Positions 33,556 through 42,519 of a DNA stretch of 50,780 nucleotides are shown here, one piece after another. The notes below the pieces were generated by a model that saw nothing but the letters and a program-made list of their open reading frames with translations, was not told the DNA's origin and searched no databases. Each line of letters starts with the position of its first letter. Within the stretch, counting starts at the first letter, position 1. The position numbers and the translations under genes were made by a program. Origin of the DNA: Oscillospiraceae bacterium (GTDB lineage: Bacteria > Bacillota > Clostridia > Oscillospirales > Oscillospiraceae); the NCBI GenBank assembly GCA_017395935.1, contig JAFQNL010000044.1, positions 1 to 50,780 on the forward strand. The letters run 5' to 3'.

Positions 33556-35769
33556 TCAGAGCAGCTGAGCCTGCGCGATATATTGTTCCTGTTCCGACAG
33601 TGGCAGATTGTTCCAGAGCACATTCCATCCGCAGACCCGGACCTGGAGATCCTCATATTTTTCCGGATGCTTCTGGGCGTCCCGGAGCACTTCCACGTCC
33701 ATAACATTAAAGTGGATCGCCAATCCGCCCCGGTCGCTGTAGGTCTGGATCAGCTGCTTCATCGCCGCCAGTCCCTCTTCTCCCTGCGCCGCCGAAGGAT
33801 GGAGCATAACGTCCAGCGGGAAGTCACCCAAAAACTGAGTGGTATTCAGCTCGGTTACCGACTCAATGAGCGCTGTCGTTCCTGCCCAGTTGGTCCCCAT
33901 GGCAGCAGAGATATTCTTGGAGTATTCCTCTCCTCTCTTTCTGCCCTCCGGACTTGCCGCCGAGCGTTTGCCCATTTCGATAAACTGACGGGCACAGTGG
34001 AGGCTGGTAATATAGTAGCCGTTGTTCTGGCTGGGCTTCATATTGATCTGATTGGCCACGAAGGAGGCGATTGCCGCTCCATAGCGGTCGGACAATGCCT
34101 GATGGTTGCCAAACTTCTCATGGCTGCGTTTCATCCGCAGACGGAGCCGATCGTGTCCCTCCCAGTCCTTTTCGAGGATCTCGTTGAGCTGGGTAAGGGT
34201 ATACTCGCCGGTATCATAGACCAGCTCCTTAACCGCCATCAGAGCATTGACGGCGGAGGCCACGTTGCAGACCAGAATGCTGGTAAACATATACTTGCAG
34301 CCGCCGGCATAGGCATCTCTGCCCTGCTGTACGCTGTTGTATACAGTAGAGGAGAACATAGGGGCCGGGTTAAGCTCCAGAAAATGTCCCTCCACGCTGC
34401 CGGAGATGGTCAGCGCCTCCTGCGTGAGAAAGCGGATCTGCTTCAGATAGGCCTCGTAAAAGGCGTCAAAGGAGGTAAACTCCTCCAGACCACCTGTCTC
34501 GACGCCGATCATCTGGCCGGTCAGGGCATCCCGTCCGTTGTTGAGGACCATCTCTACGCCTTTGGCCATGTTGATATGGCCCGCCGCGGTCTGCGTACTG
34601 TTTCCTGCCACCTGCACCTCGTAACAGCCGGAAACTACGCATTCCTGCGCTTCCCGCTCAGTTACGCCAAAGCTCATCATCGCTTTGATTACATTTGGCA
34701 TGCAGACAATGGCAATGCTGTTATGGCCTCTGCGGATCATGTCCAGCACCTGATTCACAAACGCTTCCGGAAGCGCTTTGTCCCATTTTATCTGGATCTT
34801 TGGGTCATAGAGGCCCATCCGATCAAACTCTTCCAGAATCAGATAGCTGACCGGATTGATCAGCGTTTTTCCTGTTTCATCACTGCCGCCCAGATAAAGA
34901 GGATGGCCCCAGTAATGATGCATCACATGGGCCTGCTGGAGGAAATAGGACACCAGCTCCCGAATCTGACTGTCCGTAAAGACGCCCTCCTGAAGGTCCT
35001 TCTGATAGAAGGGATAGAGCATCTGGTCCAGATTACCAAAGGAGCGGACCTGCAGGCCGTCAAAGTATTCGGCAATAAAGAAAAACAGATAATCCAGCTG
35101 GAGCATCTCGTAGCTGTTGGTGGGCGCTCCCTCCATCAGCGTCTTCAGACACTTTGCCGTCATGGCGCAGCGGGGGTACTGCCTGCCCTTCTCTTCCGCC
35201 TGAGCCTGCAGTCGGGCCAGGAATCTCAGAATGGCTGCGTACTCCGTCTCGATGGCATCGTAGTAGATCTCCCGTTCAGCCGTCAGCGTTCCCGCTTCCC
35301 GGTGCCGCTCCCGGCAGTCTTTCGCCCGCTGCCGAAGACCGGGAAAGCCCAGCTTCAGAACAGCCTTCCAGTCGGGGACGCTGTGGTCATAGTCAGGCCA
35401 GATACTCAAGCTGCCGCAGGCGTTGTGGATCTTCATTCTCCGCCGCTCTTCCGAGGCATACTTCTGATAAACCTCCTCCTGCCACTTCATAATGATCGTT
35501 TTATGCACCATCCGGTCCCGGAGAAATCTCCAGCCGTCAATGCCTACAAACCAGTCATGGGGACTTACGTTGATACGTACATGATCCAGCACATAGGCGA
35601 CCGCCATTGCTTTGACCGTGGGGTGAGGCAACGCCCGTGTGTCTGCGTAGATCTTCTCCAATCCAGCCAGCAGTTCCTCTGCGCTCAGGCCGGTATTGGG
35701 ATCAAATGTGGGATTTAAGTACTTGCTCTCCAAATATGGCTTGTCCTGTTCAAAGGTATTCCACATCAT
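33556..35769 (-). CDS. Glycyl radical enzyme, pyruvate formate-lyase-like superfamily, substrate unknown
   Basis: 737 aa, cytoplasmic and oxygen-sensitive by family. The C-terminal glycyl-radical motif is RVCGWNV with the radical Gly at 714. The thiyl-radical Cys is Cys382 in SGCYE, followed two residues later by Glu384. The variable GCVE of the dehydratase/decarboxylase branch is GCYE here, and the Cys-Cys pair of true pyruvate formate-lyase is absent, so PFL activity is unlikely. Other family blocks include HYWGHPLYLGG and GRKRGEEYSKN. The start is ATG 35769, set by AGGAGG 8 bases upstream. The activase gene is 31 bases upstream. Upstream sugar genes suggest a polyol or sugar-derived substrate (inference). 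Confidence 0.88.
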   Translation of the reverse strand: MMWNTFEQDKPYLESKYLNPTFDPNTGLSAEELLAGLEKIYADTRALPHPTVKAMAVAYVLDHVRINVSPHDWFVGIDGWRFLRDRMVHKTIIMKWQEEVYQKYASEERRRMKIHNACGSLSIWPDYDHSVPDWKAVLKLGFPGLRQRAKDCRERHREAGTLTAEREIYYDAIETEYAAILRFLARLQAQAEEKGRQYPRCAMTAKCLKTLMEGAPTNSYEMLQLDYLFFFIAEYFDGLQVRSFGNLDQMLYPFYQKDLQEGVFTDSQIRELVSYFLQQAHVMHHYWGHPLYLGGSDETGKTLINPVSYLILEEFDRMGLYDPKIQIKWDKALPEAFVNQVLDMIRRGHNSIAIVCMPNVIKAMMSFGVTEREAQECVVSGCYEVQVAGNSTQTAAGHINMAKGVEMVLNNGRDALTGQMIGVETGGLEEFTSFDAFYEAYLKQIRFLTQEALTISGSVEGHFLELNPAPMFSSTVYNSVQQGRDAYAGGCKYMFTSILVCNVASAVNALMAVKELVYDTGEYTLTQLNEILEKDWEGHDRLRLRMKRSHEKFGNHQALSDRYGAAIASFVANQINMKPSQNNGYYITSLHCARQFIEMGKRSAASPEGRKRGEEYSKNISAAMGTNWAGTTALIESVTELNTTQFLGDFPLDVMLHPSAAQGEEGLAAMKQLIQTYSDRGGLAIHFNVMDVEVLRDAQKHPEKYEDLQVRVCGWNVLWNNLPLSEQEQYIAQAQLL

Positions 35770-35800
35770 TGCGTCAACCTCCTGTCTATTCTCGTTCATC

Positions 35801-36703
35801 CTAACCGGAAACAGCGTTCACACCCATTTGACGCAGCTGTTCAACTGCCGCCCTCATCTCGTCGGAAGTCGGCGTATCTACCCGAGGCATGGTATCTTCC
35901 GCTCCCAGCGCTGCGTATTTCGCCCTTGCCATGGAATGATAGGCAAGGACCTTGACCCGCTCAATATGCAGGCCGGACAGAAATACCCCCATTTGGGCGA
36001 TCTGCTCCATGTCATCATTGCATCCCGGCACCATGGGGAAGCGCACCTCGATACGGGCGCCCAGCTCCGAGAGCCGGATCAGATTGGAGAGGATCCGCTC
36101 GTTGCTTCTTCCTGTCAGCTGCCGGTGCTGCCGCGGGTCCATATGCTTGATGTCATAGAGGAACATATCCGTGCAGGGCAGGACTTTTTCCACCTTCTCC
36201 CAAGGCACACAGCCGCAGGTATCTACCGCCGTATGGATGCCTCTCGCCTTCAGCGCTGTCAGCAGTTCGGCCACAAACTCGGCCTGCAGCAGTGGCTCGC
36301 CGCCGGAGACGGTAACGCCGCCGGTACTTCCGTAAAAAGCCGCGTCTTCCAGCGCAATGGCAAGCGCCTGCTCCAGATCAACAGTCCGGCCATAGCGCAG
36401 CATAGCCTCTCCCAGACAGACCTCCGCGCAGGCGCCGCAGGCAATACACCGCTCTCTGTCAAAGCTGTGTCTCCCCTCTTCCGTCATCGTCTGAGCGCCC
36501 GTCGGGCAGACGCTGACGCATTCGCCGCAGTCAATACATTTATGGAGATAGTAGGCCATCTGGGGCTTTGGCCAGATCCCTTCCGGATTATGGCACCAAA
36601 CGCACTTGAGCGGGCAGCCCTTCAGAAACAGAGTGGTCCGGATCCCCGGCCCGTCGTGGATCGCAAAGCGCTTTACATCCATCAGCATTGCTTTGTACTT
36701 CAC
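35801..36703 (-). CDS. Glycyl-radical enzyme activating protein (radical SAM)
   Basis: 300 aa. Uses S-adenosylmethionine and a 4Fe-4S cluster to place the radical on its partner. The radical-SAM motif is Cys30-Cys34-Cys37 (GCPLKCVWCHNPE). An inserted ferredoxin domain has two further clusters (Cys56/59/62/66 and Cys86/89/92/96), typical of activases for dehydratase or decarboxylase GREs rather than of PflA. TVSGGEPLLQ and DIKHMD are present. The start is GTG 36703 with GGAG nine bases upstream. It lies directly before the enzyme gene; together they form an activase-enzyme pair. Confidence 0.95.
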   Translation of the reverse strand: MKYKAMLMDVKRFAIHDGPGIRTTLFLKGCPLKCVWCHNPEGIWPKPQMAYYLHKCIDCGECVSVCPTGAQTMTEEGRHSFDRERCIACGACAEVCLGEAMLRYGRTVDLEQALAIALEDAAFYGSTGGVTVSGGEPLLQAEFVAELLTALKARGIHTAVDTCGCVPWEKVEKVLPCTDMFLYDIKHMDPRQHRQLTGRSNERILSNLIRLSELGARIEVRFPMVPGCNDDMEQIAQMGVFLSGLHIERVKVLAYHSMARAKYAALGAEDTMPRVDTPTSDEMRAAVEQLRQMGVNAVSG

Positions 36704-36845
36704 AACTCATCTCTCCAAACACTTTTTCAGAAAACGGACAGCTCGTTCTCTCTGTCAGTTATACCATTGCTTCCCTCCGGACTGAATGACCATTTCGATA
36801 TGGCCGGCCAAAACGATACACGACCGCTGATTGACAGAATCTTTT

Positions 36846-37820
36846 TCAGCCGGCGTCGGCCGATCCAATACCCAGCGCTTTCAGTGCCCCTGTCAGACGT
36901 TCTGCCAGTATGCGATGGCTCTCCCGACCCGGATGCAGAGGTTCCGGAGAGATCCAGCCCTTTGTCCGGATCAGCTCAAGCGATCTGCCCCGCTCTGCCG
37001 TGAATCTGTCCCGCAGCAGCTCCAGTTCCTGCTCAAACGCGCCGCAGAACGGCGCCAGCAGGATCAGTTTGGACTCCGGATTGTGGTCGGCCACCAAATC
37101 CAGCAGCCTTCTGTATTCCCTCAGAAACTCTTCCGCGCTGTGCTCTCTGTCATTGGCGCCATAGTTCATCAGAATATAGTCCGCATTGGAGTAGGCGATC
37201 GGCGTCCCGGAAAAGCAGCAGGGATACATCTCCGCCGCCTTTGGTACATTGCCGCCGGGTTGGGTGACTCCCACGCCGCCGTAGGCCGAGATCACTGGCT
37301 CCAGCCCCAGCTCACAGGCAGTCAGCCAGGCATAGGTAGCCGTCACGTCGTCCTGATAGGGTCTGCCCAGCCAGCCCAGGCCTTCTCCCAGCTCATTGTC
37401 TACAAACACGCCCTCGGTAATAGAGTCGCCTACAAACTCTATCGTCTGCTTTTTCTCCTTCGGCAGACAGCCCGGACTGCCATCCCAGCCGACAAACTCC
37501 ACCCGTCCGTTCATGGGCGGATGCCAGCGGTGGCCGTATGTGATTGAGCTTTTCAGGATCACTTCCGCGATATGGTTTCCCACCGTTCCCGCTTGAAGGC
37601 GCAGATGGCGGTCTATCGGCACTTCGATCCTGGCTCCGTCGTCTACCGAGATCCACAAATGGGGCGGCGGTGACGAGATAAACTCGATATCAAAATGGAG
37701 CACAATGCTGTGACCGGAAAACGCCAGCTGAAACCGGGAGCCGGGAGCGGTGGCAATCGCGCTTTGCTCCGTTACATACCAGCGTCCTGTATATCGAATA
37801 TTCTCTGTATTTGCTCTCAT
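36846..37820 (-). CDS. SGNH/GDSL-family carbohydrate esterase
   Basis: 324 aa, with no signal peptide, so cytoplasmic. The N-terminal ~125 residues are a beta-rich jelly-roll-like domain. The SGNH hydrolase domain follows, with FVGDSITEG (Ser133), the NYGANDR block (Asn-Asp) and catalytic His in LHPGRESH near the C-terminus. The two-domain layout resembles CE2-type acetyl esterases that remove acetyl groups from sugars. It lies one base after the end of the epimerase gene and belongs to the sugar operon. A 142-base gap follows before the activase gene, with a weak possible promoter. Confidence 0.85.
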   Translation of the reverse strand: MRANTENIRYTGRWYVTEQSAIATAPGSRFQLAFSGHSIVLHFDIEFISSPPPHLWISVDDGARIEVPIDRHLRLQAGTVGNHIAEVILKSSITYGHRWHPPMNGRVEFVGWDGSPGCLPKEKKQTIEFVGDSITEGVFVDNELGEGLGWLGRPYQDDVTATYAWLTACELGLEPVISAYGGVGVTQPGGNVPKAAEMYPCCFSGTPIAYSNADYILMNYGANDREHSAEEFLREYRRLLDLVADHNPESKLILLAPFCGAFEQELELLRDRFTAERGRSLELIRTKGWISPEPLHPGRESHRILAERLTGALKALGIGSADAG

Positions 37821-37821
37821 T

Positions 37822-38703
37822 CTAGATTTCTCCTATCCGGATACTCCAGCAGTTGGTGTATCGCTCCTTCGGCTTCAGCGCGATCAGATCCGGCTGGCGC
37901 TCAAACTCAGCGATCTCGTCCTGAATGCTGGGCAGTGAGCACCATGGCTCCAGACAGATGTAGGGCGCCGTTTTTCCGGGCCAATGCCACAGGCCCAGAT
38001 AGTCCATCCCGGGGAAGGAGACAGTCACGCTGTGGCCGTCCTTCTCCGTCTCCAGTGTAACCTGACGGGCTATATGCTTCAAAACGATGGCGTCCTCGTC
38101 AAACAGGTCATGCTTCAGGCAAAGCACCTGCCCATCTTCCAGCGGAAAATCGCTCTCCTCCCCGTTTCGGAAGCACTGCTCGGTAAATCCTACCCGTCTG
38201 GGCTGGCAGGGGTCGGAAAAGCGCAGCCGGTAATCTTCAAATCCGACCCCTTGCGCCAGCGGCACCCGAAAGCCCGGATGCCCACCCAGGCCGAAGTACA
38301 TCGTCCGCCGGTCCCGGTTGTCTACCTGATAGGTGATCTCCAGGCTGTTCTTCCGTAGCTCGTAGATAACCCGGAAGTCAAAGTGTCGGGGGTACTGCCG
38401 GTAGGTTTCCCCGTTGTCTGTCAGCAGGAACACCATCCGTTCACGGGTCTGCTCCTCCAGCTGAAAGGACAGATAAGGGGCCAGTCCATGGATGTCCATT
38501 TGATAGCGCCGGCCATCCAGATAGTAGCTCCCTTCCGTGAGCCGGGCCACATAGGGGAAGAGATTTGGCGCCCGGTCCCCCCAATAGGCAGTGTCTCCCT
38601 GCCAGAGATACTCCGTCCCGTCACTGCCCAGAATAGACTGCAGCTCCGCCCCCCGTTCTGTGGCCGTAACGGTAAGCAGTTCATTCCCGATCGTGTAATT
38701 CAT
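37822..38703 (-). CDS. Aldose 1-epimerase family protein
   Basis: 293 aa. Interconverts alpha and beta anomers of aldoses. It has the beta-sandwich family features: a first His in MDIHGLA, a catalytic His in LGGHPGFRVPL, and the catalytic Glu in YICLEPWCS near residue 250. It is of the LacX-like branch. It is four bases after PfkB and one base before the esterase gene, so all three are probably one transcript. Substrate preference is unknown. Confidence 0.9.
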   Translation of the reverse strand: MNYTIGNELLTVTATERGAELQSILGSDGTEYLWQGDTAYWGDRAPNLFPYVARLTEGSYYLDGRRYQMDIHGLAPYLSFQLEEQTRERMVFLLTDNGETYRQYPRHFDFRVIYELRKNSLEITYQVDNRDRRTMYFGLGGHPGFRVPLAQGVGFEDYRLRFSDPCQPRRVGFTEQCFRNGEESDFPLEDGQVLCLKHDLFDEDAIVLKHIARQVTLETEKDGHSVTVSFPGMDYLGLWHWPGKTAPYICLEPWCSLPSIQDEIAEFERQPDLIALKPKERYTNCWSIRIGEI

Positions 38704-38706
38704 CTG

Positions 38707-39660
38707 TCAGCCGATCCTTTTCATCACATCGTCATAGGACGGAACACTGGAGATCCCGCCGGCTTTGGTAGTGGAAAGGCCGGCGCTGGCACAGGCAAAG
38801 CCCACCACATCCCGCAGTTCCGCTTCGCTCAGTGTCTCAGGGGTCTTTCCCAGCTTCAGCAGCTTCCAGAGGGCGCTGCCGCCGAAAATATCCCCGGCCC
38901 CGGTGGTGTCCACCACCTCAATCTCCCCGAGCCCGGGCACCCAGCCCTCAGCCACGGCATTCTTAAACCAGCAGCCTTTGGCCCCGCAGGTGACAAAGAC
39001 CAGCTTCACACCGCAGGTCTCCAGAATACGCTTCGCTCCCATCTCGGCGTCCAGCCCGTAGAGGAACTCGACCTCATCATCGCTGATCTTAACCACATCC
39101 GCCTGACCAAGGCTCCAGAGCATCTGCTCCTTCGCCTCCTCCAGACTGGACCAAAGCGGCTTTCGCAGATTGGGATCGCAGGTAATCAGCTTGCCCTGTC
39201 TTCTGGCATAGGCGACGGCCTGAACCGTAGCGTCGCGGGCAGGCTCACTTGTCAGAGAAAGGGTGCCGAAATGAAACACCTTTGCCTCGTCAATGAGGGA
39301 GAGATCCAGCTCGTCAAAGCGGATACAGGTATCCGCTCCGGGCTTCCGGGAAAAGGAAAATTCCCGGTCTCCCGTTTCGTCCAGCGTGACGAAAGCCAGC
39401 GTTGTAAACACCTGATCGTCAGTGACCAGCCCTCTGGTCTCAATTCCAGCTCCCGTCAGCGTAGCGCGCAGCATCCTGCCGAACGCGTCGGCGCCCACCT
39501 TGCCCAGCAGGGCGGTTTTTGCGCCGAACTTACTCAGAGCGGCCAGAAAATTCGCCGGAGCGCCGCCGGGATGGGCAGCCATAGTGGGATATCCATCCGG
39601 ATCTGTGCTCTGACAGGTAAAGTCAATAAGTAATTCTCCCAGTGCGGCAACGTCGATCAT
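38707..39660 (-). CDS. PfkB-family carbohydrate kinase (fructokinase-like)
   Basis: 317 aa. Phosphorylates a ketose with ATP. The N-terminal PfkB signature is HPGGAPANFLAALSKFG (about 30-46), the central block GKVGADAFGRML, and the C-terminal catalytic motif DTTGAGDIFGGSALW (Asp base) near residue 255. It follows the D-lyxose isomerase-like gene by eight bases, which suggests that it phosphorylates the ketose made by that isomerase (inference). Confidence 0.92.
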   Translation of the reverse strand: MIDVAALGELLIDFTCQSTDPDGYPTMAAHPGGAPANFLAALSKFGAKTALLGKVGADAFGRMLRATLTGAGIETRGLVTDDQVFTTLAFVTLDETGDREFSFSRKPGADTCIRFDELDLSLIDEAKVFHFGTLSLTSEPARDATVQAVAYARRQGKLITCDPNLRKPLWSSLEEAKEQMLWSLGQADVVKISDDEVEFLYGLDAEMGAKRILETCGVKLVFVTCGAKGCWFKNAVAEGWVPGLGEIEVVDTTGAGDIFGGSALWKLLKLGKTPETLSEAELRDVVGFACASAGLSTTKAGGISSVPSYDDVMKRIG

Positions 39661-39668
39661 CTTCTACC

Positions 39669-40355
39669 TCACTTTGCGGCCGGATACTCATTGCACAGCA
39701 GCCGGTAGGGCGGCTCATCCTCCTCAATCTCGGGGAAACGGCCCATAGGGGGATTGAACCGGTTGTCCGTGTTGTCGTCGTTGCACTGACTCACCTCGCC
39801 CAGCAGAACAGCGCCGGTCCCCTCTTCCACCGAGAAGTCGTGGTAGAGATACTGCTGCACATGAATGCTCTCGCCGGGAGTCAGCCGGATCTGAGTGCCG
39901 GCGGGGACGGTATAGGTGCGGCCGTCGGTATGGACGGTGACGTCAGACTCGTAGTCGATCTCCTCATTGGGCAGACTGTTGTAGACACGGATCAGCACAT
40001 TACCGCCGCCGCGATTGATAATATCCTCAGTTTTATACCAGTGGAAATGGTTGGGGGCGTACTGACCTTCCTTCAGGTAGAGCAGCTTCTCGGCGTAAAC
40101 CTTGGGATACTTGTCTGCCATGGCACGGTTGCCGTTGCGGATGGTGATCAGGGAGAAGCCGAACTTGTCAAAGTTTCCCTGACCGTAGTCGGTAATGTCC
40201 CAGCCCAGCATGCAGTCACGGACTTCATCGTATTCGTGACCGATTTCCTGCCACTGTTCGGGAGTAAAATGGCAGAAGGGGGGCAGATAGCAGTGCTCCC
40301 GCTCACACATAGCCTCCAATTCCCGGAGGGCTTTATTGATCTCAGAACGTTTCAT
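39669..40355 (-). CDS. D-lyxose ketol-isomerase-like cupin protein
   Basis: 228 aa, matching the D-lyxose isomerase family that converts D-lyxose to D-xylulose and D-mannose to D-fructose. The cupin metal ligands fit: His103 and His105 in NHFHWYKTED, Glu110, and His172 in YLYHDF. The start at ATG 40355 has AAAGGAG upstream; the stop of the preceding fragment gene overlaps it (ATGA). It lies between transporter and kinase genes, so the operon may bring in an aldose, isomerise it and phosphorylate the ketose. Confidence 0.88.
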   Translation of the reverse strand: MKRSEINKALRELEAMCEREHCYLPPFCHFTPEQWQEIGHEYDEVRDCMLGWDITDYGQGNFDKFGFSLITIRNGNRAMADKYPKVYAEKLLYLKEGQYAPNHFHWYKTEDIINRGGGNVLIRVYNSLPNEEIDYESDVTVHTDGRTYTVPAGTQIRLTPGESIHVQQYLYHDFSVEEGTGAVLLGEVSQCNDDNTDNRFNPPMGRFPEIEEDEPPYRLLCNEYPAAK

Positions 40356-40663
40356 ATATTTTGCTCCTTTTGATATGACAGCAGACTCTGCAATTCCTGC
40401 CAACCCTGAAAATATCGCTTTCCAAACTCCCGCTGGGACCTGGCATCAAAATGGATACCGTCATCCATGATCTTCCGTCCTTTGGCAGAAACCACACTGG
40501 ACAGAGAAACCTCTCTGGCAATCTTTTGGAACGTCTCGTTCATCCGCTCCGGCAGATGAGGAAGCAGTTCCCAGCGCTCACAGTCCATGCCGAGAGACCG
40601 TTCTCCCATAATGACCGGCCATCCCGAAGATGGATACCATCTTTCGGAATCATATGTCTTCAC
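40352..40663 (-). pseudogene. C-terminal fragment of a sialate O-acetylesterase-type carbohydrate esterase
   Basis: 103 codons, starting at GTG 40663. The last ~45 residues, DDGIHFDARSQREFGKRYF, match the C-terminal catalytic His block of SASA-family (DUF303-like) carbohydrate esterases; WPVIMGERSLG fits the strand before it. The catalytic Ser domain and two-thirds of a normal protein are missing, and the permease gene lies where it should be. Yet the fragment keeps AAAGGA before its GTG, begins two bases after the permease stop and overlaps the next gene by ATGA. It is either a decayed gene maintained for translational coupling or a short functional derivative. Confidence 0.65.
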
Positions 40664-40664
40664 C

Positions 40665-41492
40665 TTATCCTTTCACAGCACCGGCCGTAATACCGTTGAC
40701 AAACTGCTTCTGCAGCAGCAGGTAGAGCGCGATAACAGGAATGGACTGCACCACCATGGCCGCGCAGACGCCGGACCAGTTCGTGGTATACTCGGAGACG
40801 AAGGCCAGCATGGAGGTAGAGATCAGCTTCATATTGGCGTCGGAGACGACAATGATATTGATATAAAAGTCCTTCCAGATGGTCAGGCCGCTGAGAATGC
40901 TCACCGTCGTGATAATCGTTTTGGAGAGAGGCAGCGCCACCTTGAGATAGGCGCCGAAGGAGGAGCAGCCGTCAATCTCGGCAGCTTCCAGCAGCTCTTT
41001 CGGCAGGTTCCGGTAGAAGCCGGCGTAGAGCATGGTTGCCATAGGAAGGCCCATGCCGGAATAAACCAGTGCCAGACCAAAATAGGTATTCAGCAGGCCC
41101 AGAGCGGACATGGTATTGTACAGAGGAAGCATCAGAGCCTGAACGGGAATGAACATACCGGCCAGGACCACATAGTACATGGTATTGCTGAAGCGGGTAT
41201 CGAACTTTTTGATGGAATAGGCCAGCAGAGAGGCACTGACATTGGTCATCAGCAGGCTCATGACCAGAACGATCAGGGTGTTCTTGAAGTAAAGGCCCAT
41301 CTTACCTACTTCCCACGCCTCTACAAAGTTCTGCCACTGGGGACCGGTCTCAAAGATACTGAACACGTCCTTCTGGAAGGCAGACCAGTCGCTCAGAGAC
41401 ATGAGCACGACCAGACTCAGAGGTACAACAACGACCAGAACGGCGACCATGACCACCAGATAGCAAAATACTCTAGCAGGATAGTTTTTCAC
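40665..41492 (-). CDS. Carbohydrate ABC transporter permease (MalG type)
   Basis: 275 aa inner-membrane protein with about six membrane segments. The ATPase-contact motif is EAAEIDGCSSFGAYLKVALP (about 190-209), and the C-terminal VVQSIPVIALYLLLQKQF is typical of MalG/UgpE-type permeases. Its ATG overlaps the end of the MalF-type gene (ATGA at 41489-41492). It works with the adjacent permease and binding protein; no ATP-binding subunit is encoded in the operon, so a shared MsmK-type ATPase elsewhere is likely. Confidence 0.93.
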   Translation of the reverse strand: MKNYPARVFCYLVVMVAVLVVVVPLSLVVLMSLSDWSAFQKDVFSIFETGPQWQNFVEAWEVGKMGLYFKNTLIVLVMSLLMTNVSASLLAYSIKKFDTRFSNTMYYVVLAGMFIPVQALMLPLYNTMSALGLLNTYFGLALVYSGMGLPMATMLYAGFYRNLPKELLEAAEIDGCSSFGAYLKVALPLSKTIITTVSILSGLTIWKDFYINIIVVSDANMKLISTSMLAFVSEYTTNWSGVCAAMVVQSIPVIALYLLLQKQFVNGITAGAVKG

Positions 41493-42388
41493 ATCTCCAC
41501 CTCCCTGGAACGCAGGACCTTAGTCTGGACAATACCCACGATGGCTACGACCACAAACAGAACGCAGCTAATGGCAGAGCCGTAGCCATACTGGCCCTGG
41601 CCAAAGGCAGTATTATACATATAGGTCGCCAGCGTCTCGGTCGCATGGTTGGGTCCGCCGCTGGTAACGATATAGACATATTCAAAGCACTTCAGGCAGC
41701 CGATCACGTTCAGGAACATATTGGTGGTGATCGAAGGCATAATCAACGGCAGCGTCACACGGAAGAACATAGCAATCGGTCCGGCGCCGTCAATCTTGGC
41801 CGACTCGTAGAGCTCTTCAGGGACAGAATTCAGGCCGGCGGTATAAATGAGCATATTGTAGCCCACATACTGCCAGACCATGATGAAAATAATGGCATAG
41901 AGGGCGGTGCTCTCCTTTGCCAGCACATTAAAGTCTCCCCGATTGGTCACTTCCAGCGCCTTCAGCAGCATGGCAAAGGGGCCCCGGACCGGGCTGAGCA
42001 GCAAGCGCCACATACTGCCCAGAACCATCGTAGCGATCAGGGTGGGGATAAAAATGATAGACCGGGCAATCTCTCTGCCCCGGAAAAACTTCTGATTCAG
42101 GATGGTAGCCAGAAAGAGGCTGAACGCGTTCTGCAGAAAAGAGACGAAGAATGTAACGATGAGCGTATTTTTCGCGGCCTTCAGGAATACGCTGTCCTGA
42201 AACACCCGAACATAGTTCAGCAGTCCGACAAAGTTTTTCTCCAGATTGATGCTCTTCCAGTCGGTTAGCGAATACAGGAAGCACTGAACCAGAGGAATAG
42301 CAACAGCAAAGACAAAGATCAGCAGGATGGGCAGCGCGTACAGAACTGACTCGATCCTGCTTCTGGTGCGTCGTGTAAGTGCATACAT
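41489..42388 (-). CDS. Carbohydrate ABC transporter permease (MalF/UgpA type)
   Basis: 299 aa with about six membrane segments. The EAA-like motif reads ELYESAKIDGAGPIAMFFRV near residue 195. The block FEYVYIVTSGGPNHATETL is typical of sugar permeases. The start is ATG 42388, with AAAAGGAG ten bases upstream; in-frame upstream codons are not part of the conserved protein. Downstream of the binding-protein gene by 131 bases, overlapping the MalG-type gene. Confidence 0.93.
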   Translation of the reverse strand: MYALTRRTRSRIESVLYALPILLIFVFAVAIPLVQCFLYSLTDWKSINLEKNFVGLLNYVRVFQDSVFLKAAKNTLIVTFFVSFLQNAFSLFLATILNQKFFRGREIARSIIFIPTLIATMVLGSMWRLLLSPVRGPFAMLLKALEVTNRGDFNVLAKESTALYAIIFIMVWQYVGYNMLIYTAGLNSVPEELYESAKIDGAGPIAMFFRVTLPLIMPSITTNMFLNVIGCLKCFEYVYIVTSGGPNHATETLATYMYNTAFGQGQYGYGSAISCVLFVVVAIVGIVQTKVLRSREVEM

Positions 42389-42519
42389 AATTTTCGCACT
42401 CCTTTTCGGAGGGTTTTTTTCAGAGCACAATGGCGTGCGCACCACAAAGGGCGGCACGCCATTGCGTTTCATGGCTTCAGACAGCTGGGGGTGCTGTCCG
42501 GTCAGTCAGGATAGCGGAA

